NCBI RefSeq assembly: GCF_036227565.1
Contig: NZ_CP109460.1
Location: forward strand, 7,564,001-7,628,000
Source of the DNA: Streptomyces sp. NBC_01454
Lineage (GTDB): Bacteria > Actinomycetota > Actinomycetes > Streptomycetales > Streptomycetaceae
Length of the DNA stretch: 64,000 nucleotides
Reading direction: 5' to 3'
Below the pieces are notes generated by a model that was not told the origin of the DNA, did not search any database, and saw only the letters and a program-made list of their open reading frames with translations. Positions 37,288-45,804 of this stretch are shown piece by piece. Position 1 is the stretch's first letter, and every line of letters starts with the position of its first letter. Both the position numbers and the translations under genes were made by a program.

Positions 37288-38430
37288 TCATCCTTCCGCC
37301 GGGCCGTGGAATCCGTACTGCGCTGCCGTGGCCGGCCCGCGGGCCAGCAGCGTCGGGTCGAGGTCCTTGAGGGACGGACAGCCGGACAGCGCCATGGCGT
37401 CCTCCAGTTCGTCCCGCAGCGTGCTGAGCACCTGGCGGGCGCCCGCTTCTCCGTCGGCGGCCAGGCCCCACAGCACCGGTCGGCCGACGAAGACCGCCTG
37501 CGCCCCCAGGGCCAGCGCCTTGAGCACGTCGGTGCCGTGCCGGACGCCGCCGTCGAGGAACACCGGACAGCGCCCGCCGACCGCCCGCACCACTTCCGGC
37601 AGCGCGTCCAACGTGGCCGTGACGCCGTCGAGTTGGCGCCCGCCGTGGTTGGACACCACCAGCCCGTCGACTCCGAGTTCGGCGGCGTGCGCCGCGTCCT
37701 CGGCGGTGAGCACGCCCTTGAGGACGAGGGGCAGCCGGGTCTGCGACCGCAGCCAGTCGAGGTCCGTCCAGTTCAGCGACGGGTCGATGAAGGCGTCGGC
37801 ATGCCGGGACAGGGCCGAGCTGCCGTCGCGCCGGTCGTGCAGGAAGCCGGTGACCTCACCGTCCAGATTGCGCGCCGCGATGTGCGGCGGCAGGTGGAAG
37901 CCGTGGCGCGCCTCGCGCAGCCGCCTGCCGAGCCGCGGGGTGTCCACGGTGAGCACCAGGGCGCGGAACCCGGCGGACTCCGCACGTCGCACCACCTTCT
38001 GCAGGACGTCACGCCGGTGCAGCCAGTAGAGCTGCAGCCACAGAGGGCCGGCGGCCTCCGCGGCGATGTCCTCGAAGGTCCGGCTGGCGAAGATACTGAC
38101 CACGGTGGGCGCCGACAGGCTGCCGGCGGCCCGCACCGTCGCCACCTCGCCCTCCTTGCAGGCGAGTTCGTGGTACGCCATGGGGGCCACGCCGAGCGGT
38201 ACCCCGACCGGGTCGCCCAGGACCGTGGCCGACAGCTCGCACCGGGCGACATCGACCATCACCCGGGGCCGGATCCGGAGCCGGCCGAAGGCGGCGCGGT
38301 TGGCCGCAACGGTGCTCTCCGTGCCGGCGCCGCCTTCGACGTAGTGCCAGGTCGCCGCGGGCAGTTGCGCCTGGGCGAGCGGAGCGTACTCGCCGACCGT
38401 CAGCGGCCGGACGGGCGTGCCGCCGGTCAC
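37288..38430 (-). CDS. hmo: 4-Hydroxymandelate oxidase Hmo
   Basis: The 380-aa protein is an FMN-dependent alpha-hydroxyacid oxidase. YVEGGAGTESTVAANRAAF lies near the start, VAPMAYHELACKEGE follows, and the active-site VSNHGGRQLDG motif is near residue 265 with its catalytic His and Arg. It oxidises 4-hydroxymandelate to 4-hydroxyphenylglyoxylate. The GTG at 38430 overlaps the hmaS stop (GTGA), a coupling that fixes the start. Family relatives include lactate and glycolate oxidases, but the position between HmaS and HpgT makes Hmo the clear reading. Confidence 0.92.
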   Translation of the reverse strand: MTGGTPVRPLTVGEYAPLAQAQLPAATWHYVEGGAGTESTVAANRAAFGRLRIRPRVMVDVARCELSATVLGDPVGVPLGVAPMAYHELACKEGEVATVRAAGSLSAPTVVSIFASRTFEDIAAEAAGPLWLQLYWLHRRDVLQKVVRRAESAGFRALVLTVDTPRLGRRLREARHGFHLPPHIAARNLDGEVTGFLHDRRDGSSALSRHADAFIDPSLNWTDLDWLRSQTRLPLVLKGVLTAEDAAHAAELGVDGLVVSNHGGRQLDGVTATLDALPEVVRAVGGRCPVFLDGGVRHGTDVLKALALGAQAVFVGRPVLWGLAADGEAGARQVLSTLRDELEDAMALSGCPSLKDLDPTLLARGPATAAQYGFHGPAEG

Positions 38431-39500
38431 CGAGCACCGGCGCCGGCCTGGGCCCGCTCGACCGCCTCGTACAGCCCTTTGATGTTGCCGCTGCCGAAGG
38501 TCTGTGCCCCGCGCCGCTCGATGAGTTCGAGGAAGAACGTCCCCCGGGCGTGCGGGGAGCGGGTGAAGATCTGGTACAGCAGGCCCCATTCGTCCCGGTC
38601 GGCGAGCACGGACAGCTCGCGCAGTACGTCCAGATCGCCACCGAGGGAACCCACCCGGCCTTCCACCGCCTCGTAGTACGGGGCAGGGGTGTGCAGGAAC
38701 TCGACGCCGTGGGCCGAGAGCTTCTTCACCGCCGTGGCAATGTCCGAGGTGCCGAAAGCCAGATGCTGGACGCCGGCTCCGCCGTGGGCTTCGAGAAATG
38801 CGTCGATCTGGCCGGGCTTGCGCCGCACATCGGGTTCGAGAAACGTGAAGGTGATCGCACCGGATGCGCTGCGCACCACCTTGGATTCCATTGCCTGGTC
38901 GCCGACCTCGATGAACTCCTCGAAGGCCTCGTCGAATCCCAGCGCGTGCTGGTAGAAGGAAATGGTGCGGGCCAGTTCACCGGCCGGGAGACAGACCGCG
39001 AAATGGTCGAGAGTATGCAGCTGTTCGCCGCCCTCGGAATCCCCGGCGGTCTTCAGCGTACGCAGCTGGGGACCGGGCAACTGCCCTTCGTGCTCGTACT
39101 GCACAAAGGAGTGGACGAGATCGCCGAACGCCGCGACCGTGGCGGTGGTGACCGTGCCGTCCGGCTGCTCGACGACGGACGGGGCGGCCAACGGCTCGGC
39201 ACCCTGCCCGACCGCACGCCGGAACGCGCCCTCGGCGTCCGCGGTCCGCAGCGCGATGTTCGCCACCCCGTCCCCGTGGCGGGCCACGTACCGCGCGACC
39301 GTCCCGTCGGAGGTCAGGTCCGAGGTCATGAGGAGACGGATGTCCCCCTGGGCGAGCAGAATCGATCTGCGGTCCGCGAGGCCGGTTTCCGGACCGCCCT
39401 CGGCGATCGCCTCGAATCCGAATGCAGTGCGGTAGTAAAAGGCGGCTTGCCGGGCGTCCCCGACAAAGAATTCCACATGGCTGACGCTTAAGTCACTCAA
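38427..39500 (-). CDS. hmaS: 4-Hydroxymandelate synthase HmaS
   Basis: The 357-aa non-haem iron dioxygenase has two VOC-type halves. The iron ligands are His166 (LDHFAV), His246 (VQHLAF) and Glu325 (FFLELIERRG). Length and the stretches MESKVVRSASGA and FGSGNIKGLYEAVE match HmaS from glycopeptide producers better than 4-hydroxyphenylpyruvate dioxygenase. HmaS converts 4-hydroxyphenylpyruvate to 4-hydroxymandelate. No ATG or GTG fits. A TTG at 39500 with GGGGG 5 bases upstream gives exactly the family length. The fourth codon is TTA (39489-39491), so translation should depend on the bldA tRNA. It is the first gene of a six-gene operon. Confidence 0.88.
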   Translation of the reverse strand: MSDLSVSHVEFFVGDARQAAFYYRTAFGFEAIAEGGPETGLADRRSILLAQGDIRLLMTSDLTSDGTVARYVARHGDGVANIALRTADAEGAFRRAVGQGAEPLAAPSVVEQPDGTVTTATVAAFGDLVHSFVQYEHEGQLPGPQLRTLKTAGDSEGGEQLHTLDHFAVCLPAGELARTISFYQHALGFDEAFEEFIEVGDQAMESKVVRSASGAITFTFLEPDVRRKPGQIDAFLEAHGGAGVQHLAFGTSDIATAVKKLSAHGVEFLHTPAPYYEAVEGRVGSLGGDLDVLRELSVLADRDEWGLLYQIFTRSPHARGTFFLELIERRGAQTFGSGNIKGLYEAVERAQAGAGAR

Positions 39501-39553
39501 CGAAACCCCCGCTGGGTAGTGCGAGACACGGCCCGCCACCCCATCGGGAAGGG

Positions 39554-39633
39554 AGCGCAAGCCGAACGAAAGAGTGCAGCCAAATTAACTGCTGGCCGGC
39601 ATCCGGCAGAACACACCTTCGGAGGCTTGCGCT
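39554..39633. promoter_or_regulatory. Inverted 10-bp sites in the hmaS promoter region
   Basis: AGCGCAAGCC occurs at 39554-39563 on the + strand and again in reverse complement at 39624-39633, within the 189-base gap between the LuxR-type gene and hmaS. GCCGG-CAT-CCGGC lies between them. These are candidate sites for the adjacent regulator; no binding evidence exists. Confidence 0.4.
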
Positions 39634-39689
39634 TCGTCGTTGGTCACCCCGGGATACTCCAATGGTCGCCCGCCGGATACCACGCCCAA

Positions 39690-40442
39690 CTATCCGAAGA
39701 TGCCATGTTGGTAGGCGTACAGACCGGCCCGCAGCCGGTCGGGCTGGCCGATTTTCCGCATGGCCTGGGTCAGATGCTTCTTCACCGTGGCCTCGGCCAG
39801 GAACAGTTCGGAGGCGATCTCCGAGTTGCTCAGACCGCGGGCGAGCTTGCCCAGTACGGCGCGTTCGCGCTCCGTCAGCCGGGCCTCGGCGGGGGAGGGC
39901 CCGTCGATCGCCAGCGTCACCTCCACCGGCTGGACCGTGGGCGCCGGCAGGAACACCGCGCCGCCCAGCGCGACCGTGGTCACGGCCCGGATGATCTGGT
40001 CCTCGTCCATCGCGGGATCGATACAGCCGTGCACCCCGCCCGTCAGCACCTGGGAGACCTCCACGCTCGTGGCGGCGGGGTGCAGCAGAATCACCTTCGC
40101 ACCCGGTGCGGCATGGACCGACAGCAGCTTCTGTGCGGCGGCCGCGTCCGAGGCGAGACCCTCACGCGTGCCGACGAGGATGACATCCGGCTGTTCCTCG
40201 CGGAAGGCGTCCGCGGCCTGCTCCGGGTCGCCGAAGCTGCTGGTGACGCGCAACTCCGGTGCCGAGGCCAGAATCGTACGGAGCCCGGCCCGGGTCACCG
40301 ACTGCTCCGCCACCAGCATCACCCGCACCGCGGGGTGGGAGGACGGCTCCCCGGGCGCGCCCCGCCCGGCCTCCGGGTCCTGCCCCGTGACGCTCCCGTA
40401 CCTCCGGGTGCCCCACCGTTCTAAGTGCGTTTCCTCCAGCAC
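39690..40442 (-). CDS. LuxR-type regulator with degenerate receiver domain
   Basis: The 250-aa protein has a NarL-like layout: a receiver-like domain (about 38-160) and a C-terminal LuxR helix-turn-helix (about 185-245, LTERERAVLGKLARGLSNSEIASELFLAEATVKKHL). The receiver has lost its phosphorylation site. The acidic pair is AE in LVAEQ, the phospho-Asp position is Gly in VILVGT, the Thr is His (ILLHPA), and the Lys is gone. It cannot be a normal two-component target and may bind a ligand instead. No kinase gene is nearby. If the GTG at 40442 is the start, codon 7 is TTA (40422-40424). Being just upstream of hmaS on the same strand, it is the likely pathway activator. Confidence 0.85.
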   Translation of the reverse strand: MLEETHLERWGTRRYGSVTGQDPEAGRGAPGEPSSHPAVRVMLVAEQSVTRAGLRTILASAPELRVTSSFGDPEQAADAFREEQPDVILVGTREGLASDAAAAQKLLSVHAAPGAKVILLHPAATSVEVSQVLTGGVHGCIDPAMDEDQIIRAVTTVALGGAVFLPAPTVQPVEVTLAIDGPSPAEARLTERERAVLGKLARGLSNSEIASELFLAEATVKKHLTQAMRKIGQPDRLRAGLYAYQHGIFG

Positions 40443-41282
40443 CGCATCCCCCGTTCTTCCAGAGAACTTGTCTCACGCGAGCACATGTTGTTGGTCGGCG
40501 GGCAGAGGCGGTCGGACCCCGGCCCCCTTGGGGCGTCGGTTCTCCCTGCTCACCCGAGAGCAAAGCGACGGGCTCGCCGGCGCGATCGCCCGGCGGCTGC
40601 CCGGGTCCGGTGCGCACCTGCCGGCACTGCGGTACGGCGAAGACCGGGCGCGGCACGCTCAACTTCCCTGTCCTCTCGGTGAGTCGACGGCGTACGGTGT
40701 CCCTGCGCCGCCCGCCGCCGGCGTCCTGCTCCGAGCGGCGCACCGTCCCCTCCCCCCTCAACCCATGGGCCGGCCGACCTGTTCCGCGACGAACGACATC
40801 CATGTGTGTCATTTTCTTCCGGGCGGGGCGGAAGACCGTCCGACGCGAGCTCGCCCGGGATGACCGGAACGGGTCGATGGACCGAACGGATTCGGTCAGC
40901 CTACTGCCCCGAGTGATCATCGAACCGTTTGAATTCGCCGTGCCATCACCCCCGTTGAGCTCGCGGCCGCCACAAGTCGGCCCTCCCTCGACACGACGGC
41001 CGAGGCCCCGCATCCGTCGAACGGTGCCGCCGATGGCTTCAGGGTGCATGACCCCCGTGGCGTGCAGCACGGCAGAACAGCCGTCATGCCGGGCCTTGCC
41101 CAGCCTTTGTCGCGCTCTTGCCCAATTTTTGCCCGGTGCTTGGTCAACCTGCGGCCCGAGCATCACGAAGCCCGCCTCGTCCGGCCCCTGGGCAGAAGCG
41201 GAGCGGGCCGCTCCAGATGTGCCTTCCGCGGTATTCTGCCCGCAATCCGCCCTCTCTCCCTCACATGGCGTATTGTCCTGAC
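40443..41282. other. Gene-poor region with tandem 11-bp repeats
   Basis: These 840 bases between the LuxR-type regulator (leftward) and the SRPBCC gene (rightward) hold no ORF with convincing codon usage. Near the right side five 11-base units beginning with TTG run from 41096 to 41150 (separate entry). Confidence 0.5.
41096..41150 (+). repeat. Five tandem 11-bp direct repeats
   Basis: Units start at 41096, 41107, 41118, 41129 and 41140. Each begins with TTG, and three read TTGCCC (TTGCCCAGCCT, TTGCCCAATTT, TTGCCCGGTGC). The exact 11-base period places every unit on one helix face. This is the pattern of OmpR/SARP/PhoP-type winged-helix operators in Streptomyces. The array ends 132 bases before the SRPBCC start. 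Confidence 0.6.
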
Positions 41283-41822
41283 ATGGATTTCACCGGGAGA
41301 GTCTGGGGCGCGACCGCCGCCGAGCAGGAGGCGCACTATCCGTGCGACGAGCTTTTGGCGGTCCCCTGTGAAGGCTGGATCCGGGCCGTTGACGTGGCAG
41401 CGCCCTGCGCCACGGTCTTCCGCTGGGTCCGCCAGCTGACGGTCGCGCCGTACAGCTACGACTGGATCGACTTCCACGGCCGCAAGAGCCCCGACCGGCT
41501 CACCCCGGGGCTGGCCCCCCTGGAGGCCGGACAGCGGTTTATGGTCTTCGACCTCGTGGACTTCGCCACGGACCAGCACATCACCGGGGTGCTGCCCGCG
41601 GAGCCGGCGCGGCGGCACGGCCAGATGGCCGTCAGCTATGTCGTCCTTCCGCGCGGCGACGGCTGCCGGCTCCTGGTGAAGGTCGCCAGCGAATCGCGGC
41701 GTCCGCTGAGCCGCCGGCTGCAGCGGCGGCTTCTTGCCTGGGGGGACCTGGTCATGATGCGCAAACAGCTGCTGACGCTGAAGAAGTTCGCCGAGCGGGA
41801 CGCGGCGGCCAAGAGGCACTGA
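41283..41822 (+). CDS. SRPBCC family protein
   Basis: This 179-aa protein resembles the SRPBCC (START/Bet v 1-like) hydrophobic-pocket fold. An early helix (APCATVFRWVRQL) is followed by strands containing PYSYDWIDFHGRKSPDR, GQRFMVFDLVDFATDQHITGVL and a closing helix (RRLQRRLLAWGDLVMMRKQLLTLKKFAERD). Related small proteins act as ligand carriers or polyketide-shaping helpers, but most are uncharacterised. An in-frame ATG at 41265 is also possible. It stands alone downstream of the 11-bp repeat array. Confidence 0.65.
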   Translation: MDFTGRVWGATAAEQEAHYPCDELLAVPCEGWIRAVDVAAPCATVFRWVRQLTVAPYSYDWIDFHGRKSPDRLTPGLAPLEAGQRFMVFDLVDFATDQHITGVLPAEPARRHGQMAVSYVVLPRGDGCRLLVKVASESRRPLSRRLQRRLLAWGDLVMMRKQLLTLKKFAERDAAAKRH

Positions 41823-43192
41823 GTGACAGGGAATTCGCGGTTCTCCTGTGATCATCCTCCGATGCCCGGCACCAGGCGGGCGCACTCCCGAGAACTCCGT
41901 CCCCAGTTCCCCCGCCAACGGCATTGTGCTGAGCGGGGATTGATGGTTTCGACGGGCCGGATGGTGGGAGTGTCCTGGTTCTGCGGAAGCCGCCGGGAGG
42001 CCGTTCGAAGTCCGGTCCGTACTGTTGCCGGCGACTTCCGGTGACTTCTGCCGGATGGCTGTGCGCGGCTGCCGGAAGGCGGGAAAGGCGGGCGAACGGG
42101 CCGCATCCGGGCTGCTTAGGCGCCCATTCTTCCGTCCCTGCCATGACCTCGTACGAAACATGGGGGATACGGCAGGTAAACGGCGGTCGACGCCGCGGAC
42201 GGCCGGCGGCCGGGCGCCCGCGCCCCGCCCTCGCCCGCTCCGCTGATCGGTGCGGGCAGGTGAGGCGGGTGATCGGCCCCCGCGTGCGAGCGTGCGGCGC
42301 CCTGCGGGAGCCTCCGGCCGGCGAGCCCGGCGCCAAGTTCAGGAAATTCTCCCGTAACACTCCGTCGATACCGGGTCGCCGAGGAAACGGCGCGAACTCT
42401 GTTGATCACAGGTGCCGATAGTGCGGCATCCGGGAGAAACCGGTGGAGCGTGCGGCACACACATTCCAGCCATGATCGGCAGTCGTCATCCAGGGCAAGG
42501 GGATGCCGAGTTTTCATTCGGCCGCTTCTCAACCGTAAAGGGATGCGGAAATTCTTTTGGGTGGAGAATTGCGTGAGATAGGGCGGGCTTCTCGCGCGGT
42601 ATTTCTCTTTGGGTTGGTGTGCGGCTGACCTGGGTTATCGGCAGACGTCGGGCCGGGGCATCTCAGGGTATTTCACCATTGGGTGGAATTGAGCGACTTC
42701 GGCTCCCGGTCGCGCGCGGGGTCCGCCTCCCCGGTGGTGCGGTGCGGCGACGTCATATCGCCTGCTGTGGGGCGTGCCGGAGGTCGCGCGGAGCACCCCG
42801 GTGGTGGCGGGTACGGTGGCGCGGCGGCCGCGCGGGAGGCCGGGCGGCGGTGCGGTGCCGGACGGCGCAAGAGGTTCGTTCCCGGTCAGCGGGGAGCAAA
42901 ACGAACATGGTGCACGGTAAGCAGTTCAATTACTTTCCGCTTCGCTGCCCGGCGTGAGTTACTTCACAGTATGAATCGTCCCGGACGGGGTGTGTCGGGC
43001 ACCGCGAGGGCGCCGATCGGGCCCGCTGTGAACCGTCGGCACGCGTGAATAGGTATGTTGACGAGTGAGATCATAAGGGGGAGCTGGAGTCCTGGCTGGC
43101 CCGGTGGTCTTTGCCGCCGTCATCGGAGGATGGAAGACGCTGGCTGACCTTGCCTATTCTCATTCGCTGATAACTGGTTACACTCACGCTCC
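41823..43192. other. Long region without a recognisable gene
   Basis: About 1.37 kb lies between the SRPBCC gene and the polysaccharide locus. Several short ORFs exist in all frames, but none shows Streptomyces codon bias, a good ribosome site or a recognisable domain. The part from about 42360 to 42680 is unusually AT-rich for this window. The last 150 bases (43040-43192) presumably hold the promoter of the polysaccharide operon. It may contain gene remnants or regulatory RNA, which cannot be judged by eye. Confidence 0.5.
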
Positions 43193-43543
43193 ATGCGAAC
43201 CGCTACCCCCCACAGCAGTCGCCCCGGTAAGCAAGGGAATCGTCCCGTATTTGTCGACAACTCAGGTCGGCGCAGACGCTTCCTGGGGCATGCAGCGTTG
43301 ACCGTAGGGTGCATGTGCACCGGATATCTCGTCCTCCTCGCCGTGGTGTTCGGCGGCCTCCTGCAGCCGGCCGCGAAGCCGGCGCCGGGAAAGGCCGACC
43401 CGCTCCCGGACCACACCGCGCGCCCGGTGCCCAGTGCTCCGGGCGGTGCCGGGCCGGCGGCGACGTCCGACACCTCCGGACGGGCTGTGCCCGCCGGTCA
43501 CCACACCTCCAGGGCCCCTTCCCGCACCACTCCTGCCCCGTGA
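43193..43543 (+). CDS. Small single-pass membrane protein, polysaccharide locus
   Basis: The 116-aa protein has a basic N-terminus (about 1-30), one transmembrane helix (about 31-55, GHAALTVGCMCTGYLVLLAVVFGGLL) and an extracellular Pro/Ala/Thr-rich tail. No domain is recognised. It lies 117 bases upstream of the deacetylase/glycosyltransferase gene on the same strand. In the published Streptomyces mat locus a small membrane protein (MatA) precedes MatB, and this gene has the same place and size class. I infer a similar helper role. The ribosome site is poor, so the start is uncertain. Confidence 0.55.
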   Translation: MRTATPHSSRPGKQGNRPVFVDNSGRRRRFLGHAALTVGCMCTGYLVLLAVVFGGLLQPAAKPAPGKADPLPDHTARPVPSAPGGAGPAATSDTSGRAVPAGHHTSRAPSRTTPAP

Positions 43544-43660
43544 CCCCTGCCGGACCGGTGCGCTTCCCCCCGCGGGTGAAGCCTCCCCGGCACTGACCCG
43601 AGGCGTGTCCGTCCGCGCGGGCGCCATGGCGCCCGCGCGGACGCACGCCTCTCACGTGGC

Positions 43661-45787
43661 ATGTCCGCTCGACAGAAAGGGCTCATTGTGGCGTTGTCAG
43701 GGCAGGGGCGGCATGCGTTGCGCCGCCCCCCACGCTGGCACTGGTTACTGCTGCTGCTGATCCTCCCCATCGTCGCCGCTTCACTGCTGTTCGAGGGCTG
43801 GACGACCCATGAGGTCGACGGAGCCCGGAACAGGCGAGCCTGTACGAGCCCCATCCCGAAGGCCGCGGACAACGGCGACCCGGTACTGCGGGTCACCGGC
43901 CGCGGAGCCGAGACCGCGCAGATGCCGTTCCGCACCGCCGCGCTCACCTTCGACGGCGGGCCCGACCCGGTGTGGACGCCGCGCCTGCTCGACCTGCTGC
44001 GTGCCCGCCGCGCGCGGGCGACCTTCTTCCTCTACGGCGACCAAGCGGCCCGCCATCCGGAACTGGTGCGGCGGATCCGCGACGAGGGCCATGAGATCGG
44101 CTCGTACACCTATACCGGCGGCGACCTGGGCAGTGCCTCGCACGTCCGCGCGCAGCTGGAACTCTCCCTCACCCAGACCGTCCTGGCGGGGGCCGCAGAC
44201 GTCAACACCCGGCTGCTGCGCCTGCCGCACACCACCACCGCCGACACGCTGTGCGGCGCCGAGTGGTCCGCCGCACGGCGCGCCTCCGACCAGGGATATG
44301 TCGTGGTGGCCGCCACCGCCCGGTCGCGCAAGCCCCCGCTGGGGGTGGTGCGGCAGTACAGCCATACCGCGCTGGGATACCAGGAGGCGAAGAAGCTGCT
44401 CGACGACCCCGACGTCGGCCAGTTCACCACCGTCACGGGCGGACTCGGACGGCCCTCGCTCACCTCCACCGCCTCCCTGGCCGAGCGGGCGCAGGGCGAG
44501 GCCATGATGTGGACCCAGTCCGTCGGGCACACCTTCGCGCGCTCGATGACCTGGGCGCTGGGCATCGCGGGCGCACTGGGCATGCTCCGGCTGGTGCTGC
44601 TCGCCTTCCTCGCCCGGGTGCATGTGCGGCGCCGGCGCAGACACCGGTCCGGCGCGCCCTGGCTGCGCGAGGTGACCGATCCGGTGACGGTGCTGGTTCC
44701 CGCGTTCAACGAAGAGGCGGGCATCGAGGCCACGGTGCGCTCCCTGCTCGCCTCCACCCACCGCGACCTGCAGATCATCGTCATCGACGACGGGTCGACG
44801 GACCGGACCGTGGAGATCGCCCGCGGCATCACCGATCCGCGGGTGACCGTGGTGGAACAGCCCAACTCCGGCAAGCCCGGGGCGCTCAGCACGGGCCTGC
44901 GCTACGCGCGTTGCGAGATCATCGTGATGATCGATGCGGACACGGTTTTCGAGCCGGAGGCCCTGTACCGCCTCATCCAGCCGCTCGCCGATCCGACGGT
45001 CGGCGCGGTCAGCGGAAACACCAAGGTGGGCAACAGGCGGCGGCTGCTGGGCAGATGGCAGCATCTGGAGTACGTCCTCGGGTTCAACCTGGACCGGCGC
45101 ATGTTCGAGGTGCTGGAGTGCATGCCCACGGTTCCCGGCGCCATCGGTGCCTTCCGCCGGGACGCGCTGCTGGCCATCGGCGGTGTCAGTGACGACACCC
45201 TCGCCGAGGACACCGATCTCACCATGGCCCTGTGGCGGGTGGGACGGCGCGTGGTCTACGAGGAGACGGCCATCGCCTGGACCGAAGTACCCAGCAGCCT
45301 GAGCCAGTTGTGGCGGCAGCGCTACCGCTGGTGCTACGGCACGCTGCAGTCGATGTGGAAGCACCGCCACGCCGTGGTGGAGGTCGGCCCGGCCGGACGG
45401 TTCGGCCGCCGGGGGCTCGCCTATCTCGCCCTGTTCCAGATCGTGCTGCCGCTCTTCGCGCCGGTCGTCGACGTCTTCGCCCTGTACGGCCTGTGCTTCG
45501 GCGACACCGCGCAGGCGGTCGGGGTCTGGCTCGGCTTCCTCGTCATCCAGCTGATCACCGCCGCGTACGCGCTGCGGCTGGACAACGAGAAGCTCCGGGA
45601 GCTGTGGGCCCTGCCGCTCCAACTGTTCTTCTACCGGCAGCTGCTGTATCTCGTCGTCATCCAGTCCGTGGTCACCGCCCTGCTCGGCACCCGGCTGAAG
45701 TGGCACCGCATGCAGCGCTCCGGCACCGCAAATCAGCACCTGCTCAAGGAGCCCATCCCCCAGCCGAGCGGTCTGTCGTCGAAGTGA
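43661..45787 (+). CDS. MatB-like polysaccharide deacetylase/glycosyltransferase 2 fusion with degenerate deacetylase
   Basis: The 708-aa membrane protein has an N-terminal helix (about 27-46), a NodB-like domain (about 88-280), a second helix (about 290-315), a GT2 domain (about 335-570) and C-terminal helices. The GT2 motifs are intact: VPAFNEE, IDDGSTDRT, MIDADT, AEDTDL and QLWRQRYRW. It should therefore be a processive hexosamine synthase of the PNAG/MatB type. The NodB motifs are broken: TFDGGPD has Gly99 for the metal Asp, and Tyr149 and Gly153 replace both metal histidines in EIGSYTYTGGDL. Codon 29 is TTA (43745-43747). The LCP gene follows after 17 bases. Confidence 0.87.
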   Translation: MSARQKGLIVALSGQGRHALRRPPRWHWLLLLLILPIVAASLLFEGWTTHEVDGARNRRACTSPIPKAADNGDPVLRVTGRGAETAQMPFRTAALTFDGGPDPVWTPRLLDLLRARRARATFFLYGDQAARHPELVRRIRDEGHEIGSYTYTGGDLGSASHVRAQLELSLTQTVLAGAADVNTRLLRLPHTTTADTLCGAEWSAARRASDQGYVVVAATARSRKPPLGVVRQYSHTALGYQEAKKLLDDPDVGQFTTVTGGLGRPSLTSTASLAERAQGEAMMWTQSVGHTFARSMTWALGIAGALGMLRLVLLAFLARVHVRRRRRHRSGAPWLREVTDPVTVLVPAFNEEAGIEATVRSLLASTHRDLQIIVIDDGSTDRTVEIARGITDPRVTVVEQPNSGKPGALSTGLRYARCEIIVMIDADTVFEPEALYRLIQPLADPTVGAVSGNTKVGNRRRLLGRWQHLEYVLGFNLDRRMFEVLECMPTVPGAIGAFRRDALLAIGGVSDDTLAEDTDLTMALWRVGRRVVYEETAIAWTEVPSSLSQLWRQRYRWCYGTLQSMWKHRHAVVEVGPAGRFGRRGLAYLALFQIVLPLFAPVVDVFALYGLCFGDTAQAVGVWLGFLVIQLITAAYALRLDNEKLRELWALPLQLFFYRQLLYLVVIQSVVTALLGTRLKWHRMQRSGTANQHLLKEPIPQPSGLSSK

Positions 45788-45804
45788 CCGAGGAGAGTGC
45801 ACAC

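Noticed and set aside
38427..39500. Annotation as 4-hydroxyphenylpyruvate dioxygenase (tyrosine catabolism)
   Set aside because: The length of 357, the HmaS-like segments and the operon with hmo and hpgT fit hydroxymandelate synthase better.
40610..41281. 223-codon open frame between the LuxR-type gene and the SRPBCC gene
   Set aside because: Composition is Ser/Arg/Pro-rich without structure, it runs through the 11-bp repeat array, and it has no domain.
42116..42532. 138-codon minus-strand ORF in the gene-poor region
   Set aside because: Poor codon bias and no similarity that I recognise; most likely chance.
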